This document shows, piece after piece, positions 14,538 to 19,893 of a stretch of 19,893 bases of DNA. Source of the stretch: Phocaeicola sp. (GTDB lineage Bacteria; Bacteroidota; Bacteroidia; Bacteroidales; Bacteroidaceae); NCBI GenBank assembly GCA_020026175.1, contig JAHHQV010000050.1, forward strand, positions 1-19,893, in the 5' to 3' direction. The notes under the pieces are model-generated. The model worked only from the letters and a program-made list of their open reading frames with translations. It ran no database searches and was not told the origin of the DNA. How positions within the stretch are numbered: the stretch's first letter is position 1; every line of letters begins with the position of its first letter. A program made the translations under genes and the position numbers.

Positions 14538-15704
14538 ATGAAAGCGTTAAGAAATTATATCGATAAGATAAAGCCTAACTTTGAAGAGGGAGGTAAATTC
14601 CAGGCTTTTCGTTCTGTATTCGACGGATTTGAAACATTCCTTTTCGTTCCGAATACAACTTCGAAAACCGGTACGCATATCCACGACTCAATAGACAGTA
14701 AGCGTATCATGTCTATCGTGGTTATCGCTCTTATACCAGCATTGTTGTTTGGTATGTATAACGTAGGTTACCAGCACTATTCTCATGCTGGAATAGATGG
14801 AAGCTTCGCTGAAATGTTTTCCTACGGATTTTTGGCTGTTTTGCCTAAAATAGTTGTTTCTTATGTTGTAGGTCTTGGAATAGAGTTCGTTGTAGCTCAG
14901 TGGAAAAAAGAAGAAATTCAAGAAGGTTTCTTGGTTTCTGGTATGCTTATTCCAATGATTGTTCCAGTAGATTGTCCTTTATGGATGCTTGCAGTAGCAA
15001 CAGCTTTTTCTGTAATTTTTGCTAAGGAAGTTTTTGGAGGTACTGGTATGAACATCTTCAACCCAGCATTGATTACACGTGCTTTCTTGTTCTTTGCATA
15101 TCCTACAAAGATGTCAGGTGATACAGTATGGGTGTCAAGTGATAGTATTTTTGGTCTAGGAAAGGACATTGACGCTCTTACAGCAGCTACTCCTCTTGGA
15201 CAGGCAGCAACAAATATAGATATCACAGCTTCATTGAGCGATATGATTTTCGGTTTTATACCTGGATCTATAGGTGAAACTTCAGTAGTAGCTATTGCAA
15301 TAGGTGCTGTTATTCTATTGTGGACAGGAGTTGCAAGCTGGAAGACTATGTTATCTGTATTCGTAGGCGGCTCATTCATGGCATGGATTTTCAATGTAGT
15401 TGGTCCAGACACAGCAATGGCTAATATGCCTTGGTATGAACATTTGTTCGTAGGTGGTTTCTGCTTTGGTGCTGTATTTATGGCAACAGACCCTGTAACA
15501 TCTTCTCGTACTGAAAACGGAAAATTCGTTTATGGTCTGCTTATTGGTATGATGGCTATCATTATCCGTGTGCTTAACCCAGGTTATCCAGAAGGTATGA
15601 TGCTTGCTATATTGCTTATGAATATCTTTGCTCCATTGATTGACTATGTAATAGTTGAGAAAAATATTTCACGTCGTGCAAAACGTGCTATGTCTAACAA
15701 ATAA
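14538..15704 (+). CDS. nqrB: Na+-translocating NADH:quinone reductase subunit B
   Basis: Large membrane subunit (388 residues) that carries covalent FMN and riboflavin and forms most of the sodium path. Several long hydrophobic helices are visible, for example 58-75 and 95-120. The flavin attachment site is most likely T218 in ALTAATPLGQA, at the place of the family SGAT threonine; this assignment is by motif alignment in the head. The motif NPALITRAFLFFAYP and the C-terminal TDPVTSS segment are also typical. Covalent flavin requires an ApbE flavin transferase, which is not in the window. nqrC starts 12 bp downstream. Confidence 0.97.
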   Translation: MKALRNYIDKIKPNFEEGGKFQAFRSVFDGFETFLFVPNTTSKTGTHIHDSIDSKRIMSIVVIALIPALLFGMYNVGYQHYSHAGIDGSFAEMFSYGFLAVLPKIVVSYVVGLGIEFVVAQWKKEEIQEGFLVSGMLIPMIVPVDCPLWMLAVATAFSVIFAKEVFGGTGMNIFNPALITRAFLFFAYPTKMSGDTVWVSSDSIFGLGKDIDALTAATPLGQAATNIDITASLSDMIFGFIPGSIGETSVVAIAIGAVILLWTGVASWKTMLSVFVGGSFMAWIFNVVGPDTAMANMPWYEHLFVGGFCFGAVFMATDPVTSSRTENGKFVYGLLIGMMAIIIRVLNPGYPEGMMLAILLMNIFAPLIDYVIVEKNISRRAKRAMSNK

Positions 15705-15716
15705 AAACCGAATACA

Positions 15717-16394
15717 ATGAATACTAATAGTAACTCATATACTATAATTTATGCTTCGGTAATGGTTGTTATCGTAGCATTCCTGTTGGCTTTTGTAAAC
15801 TCTTCTTTGCGTGACCTTCAGGGTAAGAATGTGGAACTCGATACTAAAAAGCAGATTCTTTCGGCTCTTGGCGTAACAGACGTTAAGGATGCTGAAAAGA
15901 CTTTTGCCGAATATGTGAAATCGGATATTGTTGTGGCAGAAGACGGAACTACTAAGGATTATGATGGTAAATTCGTTACTGCTTACGAAAAGGAATACAA
16001 AGAAAACGGACGCGCTCACGTATTTGTATGTGAAGTTGAAGGAAAGACTAAATATGTATTGCCTGTTTATGGTGCTGGACTTTGGGGTGCCATCTGGGGA
16101 TATGTTGCCCTTGACGAAGATAAGAATACTGTTTTTGGAACTTACTTCTCTCATGCATCTGAAACCCCTGGACTTGGTGCAGAAATTGCAACTTCTCATT
16201 TTCAGGATTTGTTTATCGGAAAACACGTACTTGAAGGAGATAAAGTAGCTCTTAGTGTTGTGAAAAACGGTAAGGTTTCTAATTCTGATTTCGAAGTGGA
16301 TGGTATCTCTGGTGGTACAATAACTTCTGTTGGTGTTGATGCTATGTTGAAAAACTGCATGTCACAGTACACTAATTTTTTAACTGTTAAATAA
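15717..16394 (+). CDS. nqrC: Na+-translocating NADH:quinone reductase subunit C
   Basis: A 225-residue subunit with one N-terminal membrane helix (about 8-27) and a periplasmic FMN-binding domain. The flavinylation motif is DGISGGTITS, with the FMN-accepting threonine T201; the glycine before it replaces the alanine of the common SGAT form. ETPGLGAEI (149-157) is the conserved loop of the FMN-binding domain. It transfers electrons between the NqrD/E cluster and NqrB in current models. The position between nqrB and nqrD is the universal gene order. Confidence 0.97.
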   Translation: MNTNSNSYTIIYASVMVVIVAFLLAFVNSSLRDLQGKNVELDTKKQILSALGVTDVKDAEKTFAEYVKSDIVVAEDGTTKDYDGKFVTAYEKEYKENGRAHVFVCEVEGKTKYVLPVYGAGLWGAIWGYVALDEDKNTVFGTYFSHASETPGLGAEIATSHFQDLFIGKHVLEGDKVALSVVKNGKVSNSDFEVDGISGGTITSVGVDAMLKNCMSQYTNFLTVK

Positions 16395-16395
16395 A

Positions 16396-16401
16396 AGGAG
16401 G
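16396..16401 (+). promoter_or_regulatory. Strong Shine-Dalgarno sequence before nqrD
   Basis: AGGAGG, 10 bp before the nqrD ATG. Full-strength sites are rare in this phylum, whose ribosomes hide the anti-Shine-Dalgarno sequence. Confidence 0.7.
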
Positions 16402-16411
16402 AAAACGAACA

Positions 16412-17047
16412 ATGGGAAAATTATTTTCAGCAAAGAATAAAGAAGTATTTTCTACTCCTTTAGGATTGAACAATCCTGTTACCGTTCAGGTATTGGGTAT
16501 CTGTTCTGCATTGGCCGTTACTTCTAAATTAGAGCCGGCTATTGTTATGGGTCTTTCTGTAACTATTATTACTGCTTTTGCAAATGTGGTGATATCTTTG
16601 TTGCGTAAGACTGTTCCTAATCGTATCCGTATTATCGTTCAGCTTGTTGTTGTTGCTGCTCTTGTAACAATAGTAAGTGAGCTTTTGAAAGCTTTCGCAT
16701 ATGATGTAAGTGTTCAGCTTTCTGTATATGTAGGTTTGATTATCACAAACTGTATCTTGATGGGACGTCTTGAAGCTTTTGCTATGGCTAACGGACCATG
16801 GGAATCTTGCCTTGACGGTATTGGTAATGGTTTGGGATATGCTAAGATTCTGGTTATTGTAGCTTTCTTCCGTGAACTTCTTGGCTCAGGAACACTTCTT
16901 GGTATCAATATCTTGAATCATCAGTGGTTGAAAGATTTGGGATATGTAAATAACGGTATGATGCTTATGCCTCCTATGGCTCTTATCATCTGTGCATGTC
17001 TTATCTGGTATCAGCGTGCTAGATATAAAGAATTACAGGAAAAATAA
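16412..17047 (+). CDS. nqrD: Na+-translocating NADH:quinone reductase subunit D
   Basis: A 211-residue integral membrane subunit with about six helices. The two cysteines that hold the intramembrane iron-sulfur cluster shared with NqrE are present: C31 (LGICSALAVT) and C114 (ITNCILMGR). It is paralogous to NqrE, and to RnfE of the related Rnf complex; the gene order with nqrA and nqrB assigns it to Nqr. A strong AGGAGG precedes it. Confidence 0.97.
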   Translation: MGKLFSAKNKEVFSTPLGLNNPVTVQVLGICSALAVTSKLEPAIVMGLSVTIITAFANVVISLLRKTVPNRIRIIVQLVVVAALVTIVSELLKAFAYDVSVQLSVYVGLIITNCILMGRLEAFAMANGPWESCLDGIGNGLGYAKILVIVAFFRELLGSGTLLGINILNHQWLKDLGYVNNGMMLMPPMALIICACLIWYQRARYKELQEK

Positions 17048-17081
17048 CAGAGTGTTGAACAAAAAATATTAATAGAATAAC

Positions 17082-17705
17082 ATGGAACATTTATTAAGCT
17101 TATTCGTCCGCTCTATATTTGTGGACAATATGATATTTGCGTTCTTCCTCGGTATGTGTTCATACCTGGCTGTTTCAAAGAACGTAAAGACAGCAGTAGG
17201 TCTTGGTATTGCCGTAACATTTGTGCTTGTGGTGACACTCCCTGTAAACTACTTGCTTCAGACAAAAGTACTTGCTGCTGATGGTATCCTTGGTATAGAT
17301 TTGAGCTTCTTGAGCTTCATTCTATTTATTGCCGTAATTGCAGCTATAGTTCAGTTGGTAGAAATGATAGTAGAACGCTTCAGTCCTTCACTTTATGCTT
17401 CTCTAGGTATTTTTTTACCTCTTATCGCAGTAAACTGTGCAATTATGGGTGCTTCTTTGTTTATGCAGCAGCGTATCACATTGGCTCCTTCTGATCCTAA
17501 ATTCATTGGCGGAATAGCAGATGCTATTGCTTATGCTTTGGGTTCTGGTATTGGTTGGATGCTTGCTATTGTAGGTCTTGCTGCTATCCGTGAAAAAATG
17601 GCTTATTCAGATGTACCTGCTCCTTTGAAAGGTCTTGGTATAACTTTCATTGTTGTAGGTCTGATGGCTATGGCATTTATGTGTTTCTCTGGTTTGAACA
17701 TCTAA
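17082..17705 (+). CDS. nqrE: Na+-translocating NADH:quinone reductase subunit E
   Basis: A 207-residue integral membrane subunit with about six helices, inverted in topology relative to NqrD in the known complex. Cluster cysteines are C26 (LGMCSYLAVS) and C119 (AVNCAIMGASL). SIFVDNMIFAFFLGMCSYL near the start is highly conserved in the family. A 34-bp AT-rich gap separates it from nqrD; nqrF follows after 19 bp. Confidence 0.97.
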   Translation: MEHLLSLFVRSIFVDNMIFAFFLGMCSYLAVSKNVKTAVGLGIAVTFVLVVTLPVNYLLQTKVLAADGILGIDLSFLSFILFIAVIAAIVQLVEMIVERFSPSLYASLGIFLPLIAVNCAIMGASLFMQQRITLAPSDPKFIGGIADAIAYALGSGIGWMLAIVGLAAIREKMAYSDVPAPLKGLGITFIVVGLMAMAFMCFSGLNI

Positions 17706-17724
17706 TAAAGAAAGGAATAATACA

Positions 17725-18999
17725 ATGGATATGAATTTTATTTTAGCAAGCATTGGAGTATTCCTTGTGACTATTCTAGTGTTGGTTGTTATATTGCTGG
17801 TTGCAAAGAATTTTCTTGTTGCTTCTGGCAAAGTAAAAGTAACAGTAAACGGTGAAAATCAGCTGGAAGTTGAATCAGGTTCTACTTTGCTTAATACACT
17901 TGCAGTAAATAACGTATTCCTTCCGTCAGCTTGTGGTGGTAAAGGTTCTTGCGGTCAGTGTAAGTGTCAGGTAATTGAAGGAGGTGGCGAGATTCTTCCT
18001 TCTGAAGTCAGCCATTTCAGCCGTAAGCAGCAGAAAGACCATTGGCGTCTTGGATGTCAGGTTAAGGTTAAAGGAGATATGGCTATAAAAGTTCCTGAAT
18101 CTGTAATGGGAGTTAAGGAATGGGAATGTGAAGTAATCTCTAACAAGAATGTTGCTACATTTATCAAGGAATTTATCGTTGCCTTGCCTAAAGGTGAACA
18201 TATGGACTTCTTGCCAGGTTCTTATGCTCAGATTAAGATTCCTAAATATGAAATGGATTATAACAAAAACATTGATAAGGAACTTATCGGTCCTGAATAT
18301 TTGCCAGCATGGGAAAAATTTGGATTGTTTGGCTTGAAGTGTAAAAATGAAGAAGAAACAATCCGTGCTTACTCAATGGCTAACTATCCTGCTGAAGGAG
18401 ACCGTATCATGTTGACAGTTCGTATTGCGACTCCTCCATTTAAGCCTAAAGATCAAGGCTCTGGATTCATGGATGTAATGCCAGGTATTGCTTCATCTTA
18501 TATCTTTACTCTAAAACCAGGAGATAAGGTTATTATGAGTGGTCCTTATGGAGACTTCCATCCTATATTCGATTCTAAGAAGGAAATGATGTGGGTAGGT
18601 GGTGGTGCCGGTATGGCTCCTCTTCGTGCTCAGATTATGCACTTGACTAAGACATTGAAAACTACAGATCGTAAGATGTCTTATTTCTATGGAGCACGTG
18701 CCCTTAATGAGGTATTCTATCTTGAGGACTTCTTGCAGTTGGAAAAAGAGTTCCCTAACTTTACATTCCACTTGGCTCTTGACCGTCCTGACCCAGCAGC
18801 TGATGCAGCAGGCGTTAAGTACACAGCAGGATTTGTTCATCAGGTAATATATGAAACATATCTCAAGGAACACGAATCTCCTGAAGATATAGAGTATTAT
18901 ATGTGTGGTCCTGGTCCTATGTCGAAAGCTGTTGTAAATATGCTTGACAGTCTCGGTGTAGAACCTGCTTCTATTATGTATGATAACTTTGGTGGATAA
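17725..18999 (+). CDS. nqrF: Na+-translocating NADH:quinone reductase subunit F
   Basis: NADH-oxidising subunit of 424 residues, the electron entry point of the pump. One N-terminal membrane helix (about 5-27) is followed by a 2Fe-2S ferredoxin domain with ligands C70, C76, C79 and C111, an FAD domain with RAYSMANYP (214-222), and an NADH domain with GGGAGMAPLRA (292-302) and YYMCGPGPM (391-399). The end DNFGG is typical. It is the last gene of the operon, followed after 32 bp by a strong terminator. Confidence 0.97.
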   Translation: MDMNFILASIGVFLVTILVLVVILLVAKNFLVASGKVKVTVNGENQLEVESGSTLLNTLAVNNVFLPSACGGKGSCGQCKCQVIEGGGEILPSEVSHFSRKQQKDHWRLGCQVKVKGDMAIKVPESVMGVKEWECEVISNKNVATFIKEFIVALPKGEHMDFLPGSYAQIKIPKYEMDYNKNIDKELIGPEYLPAWEKFGLFGLKCKNEEETIRAYSMANYPAEGDRIMLTVRIATPPFKPKDQGSGFMDVMPGIASSYIFTLKPGDKVIMSGPYGDFHPIFDSKKEMMWVGGGAGMAPLRAQIMHLTKTLKTTDRKMSYFYGARALNEVFYLEDFLQLEKEFPNFTFHLALDRPDPAADAAGVKYTAGFVHQVIYETYLKEHESPEDIEYYMCGPGPMSKAVVNMLDSLGVEPASIMYDNFGG

Positions 19000-19031
19000 A
19001 TAAACTAAATTTTTTTCATATGCATCTATTG

Positions 19032-19067
19032 GCGGTTCCGTTTAGTTTCTAAGCGGAACCGCTTTTT
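19032..19067 (+). terminator. Strong intrinsic terminator of the nqr operon
   Basis: The arms 19032-19045 and 19049-19062 pair over 14 bp with one G-U and a 3-nt loop; the outer 9 bp (GCGGTTCCG/CGGAACCGC) are perfect. Five T follow (19063-19067). Confidence 0.95.
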
Positions 19068-19147
19068 GTTTTAACACATCGGGCTTAATGGTTAAGTTTT
19101 GATGTATGTCAAGAAATAATGCTTTATAACATAAAATTTAATGAATC

Positions 19148-19180
19148 GTTGAATTATTATTGACAAAATGACTATCTTTG
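19148..19180 (+). promoter_or_regulatory. Promoter of the small secreted protein gene
   Basis: -33 GTTG (19148-19151), 21-bp spacer, exact -7 TATCTTTG (19173-19180). Transcription would start near 19187, giving a leader of about 120 nt. Confidence 0.75.
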
Positions 19181-19200
19181 TATCGGTAAAAAGAGATAAA

Positions 19201-19263
19201 AGCTTAAGCTAGACGAAAAAAACTCTGACGAGAGATTTAAAAAATGTATTGTTATTAACAATA
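19201..19263 (+). promoter_or_regulatory. Leader region with small inverted repeats
   Basis: Within the leader lie a perfect 10-bp palindrome AGCTTAAGCT (19201-19210), a short CTCT-GACG-AGAG dyad (19223-19234) and a 7-bp stem TATTGTT/AACAATA with a 3-nt loop (19247-19263). Possible RNA structure or protein sites; no known riboswitch was recognised. Confidence 0.35.
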
Positions 19264-19307
19264 GAGAGTAATTAGATTATTTTTCAGGAAACAAAATTTT
19301 AGGTATT

Positions 19308-19661
19308 ATGAAATTAGGATTATTAGTAGCCGGATTGGCTTTTTCAGTTAGTGTATTTGCAAACGAACCTAAGGAAAATGTACAGAAATGGAATGGTTCT
19401 ATAAATAAAGAACAATTGAGCAAATATCTTAAATTGACAAACAATCAGCATAAAGAGGTATCTGCAATTTGTGATTATTTTGAAATACAAATGAATTTAG
19501 CTAACAAGTCAAAAGAAAATAATAACGATCAAGTACGCAAGGCTATTTATAGTAATTTGAACTTGATGAAAAAAACTTTAGACAACAAACAGTTCTCTGA
19601 TTATGAAAAGCTTATGAGTATGACACTTCGTAATAAGGGAATTGATATCGAAAAGAAGTAA
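19308..19661 (+). CDS. Small secreted helical protein, Spy/LTxxQ-like
   Basis: A 117-residue protein with a clear signal peptide (MKLGLLVAGLAFSVSVFA, cleavage expected after A18 before NEPKEN) and a helical, charged mature part. Two segments resemble the LTxxQ repeats of the Spy/CpxP periplasmic chaperone and stress-sensor family: LKLTNNQHKEV (41-51) and KTLDNKQFSDYEKLM (89-103), with MKK before the second. The family link is inference from this pattern. A single Cys (55) is present. The gene is monocistronic, with a good promoter, a leader of about 120 nt and its own terminator. No lipobox is present, so it is probably soluble in the periplasm. It could instead be a family-specific secreted protein without chaperone role. 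Confidence 0.75.
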   Translation: MKLGLLVAGLAFSVSVFANEPKENVQKWNGSINKEQLSKYLKLTNNQHKEVSAICDYFEIQMNLANKSKENNNDQVRKAIYSNLNLMKKTLDNKQFSDYEKLMSMTLRNKGIDIEKK

Positions 19662-19675
19662 TTTTTGTGAATCAT

Positions 19676-19718
19676 AAGCTCCAAAGATCATTTGAATATA
19701 GTCTTCGGAGCTTTTTTT
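19676..19718 (+). terminator. Intrinsic terminator of the secreted protein gene
   Basis: The arms 19676-19687 and 19702-19713 (AAGCTCC paired with GGAGCTT, then AAAGA/TCTTC with one mismatch) enclose a 14-nt loop, followed by T to 19718. Confidence 0.85.
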
Positions 19719-19893
19719 ATTTATATAAACAGATAAATATGTGATTTGCATATCGTTCTATAATAGTGTTTATAGAATAAATAGTAAAGATAAGAATGTA
19801 ATAAACCCCAAATAGTATTGTTAACCCAAGTTTGATAGCCCAAAAAAAATTTAGCTATTTTTTAGCTGTATAATTTTACTAATCCATTGATTA

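Noticed and set aside
14918..15412. Minus-strand open frame of 164 codons inside nqrB
   Set aside because: Lies wholly within nqrB on the opposite strand; composition mirrors the hydrophobic codons of nqrB and there is no promoter.
15735..16226. Minus-strand open frame of 163 codons inside nqrC
   Set aside because: Antisense to an intact nqrC with conserved motifs; no family resemblance.
19719..19893. Final 175 bp as a possible promoter region for a gene beyond the window
   Set aside because: AT-rich, with only a loose TATAATTTTA; no exact TAnnTTTG box and no start codon context, so nothing can be claimed.
1..19893. CRISPR array, rRNA, riboswitch or toxin-antitoxin genes
   Set aside because: No spaced direct repeats, rRNA segments, known riboswitch cores or small overlapping toxin-antitoxin pairs were recognised on either strand.

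Overview
The window looks like a chromosome segment from a Bacteroidales bacterium (Bacteroides/Phocaeicola-like). The reasons are: most transcription units start with the Bacteroidota -7 box TAnnTTTG; Shine-Dalgarno sequences are scarce; the block rpmB-rpmG-DUF4295 followed by ftsY and rimO is typical of the group; and a complete Na+-translocating NADH:quinone reductase operon is present. Species cannot be named from the sequence alone.

Layout. (1) 1-1838, minus strand: a tyrosine recombinase and, upstream of it, a TetR-family regulator. Both are visibly richer in G+C than the rest and look like the edge of an acquired element that continues to the left. (2) 1839-2460: about 620 bp of AT-rich DNA without a gene, holding one orphan terminator-like hairpin. 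(3) 2461-4217, minus strand: a HAD phosphatase-FKBP isomerase pair with its own promoter and terminator, and a small winged-helix protein with its own promoter and terminator. (4) 4401-6845, plus: map-tsaD-cinA (N-terminal Met removal, tRNA t6A synthesis, NMN deamidation). (5) 6896-7657, plus: rpmB-rpmG-DUF4295, closed by a strong terminator whose T-run also carries the -33 region of the next promoter. (6) 7676-11388, plus: ftsY-rimO-HU-like gene-HU/TM/LysM gene, packed with 0-43 bp gaps or overlaps. (7) 11521-12969: an NhaC-type Na+/H+ antiporter. (8) 13122-19067: nqrABCDEF with promoter and strong terminator. (9) 19173-19718: a small secreted Spy/LTxxQ-like protein with a promoter, a leader of about 120 nt and a terminator.

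How the genes work together. Groups 4-6 are mostly translation and protein-export housekeeping. Groups 7-8 form a sodium circuit: Nqr exports Na+ using NADH, and NhaC exchanges Na+ for H+ across the same membrane.

Most of the window is ordinary core genome. The most unusual element is the last gene of the ftsY operon. It encodes one polypeptide with a predicted cytoplasmic HU/IHF DNA-binding domain, an acidic linker with a repeat-encoded serine run, one membrane helix and a predicted periplasmic LysM domain. This is a candidate tether between nucleoid and cell wall. A second point of interest is the pair of inverted repeats at the promoter of the recombinase gene next to the TetR gene.
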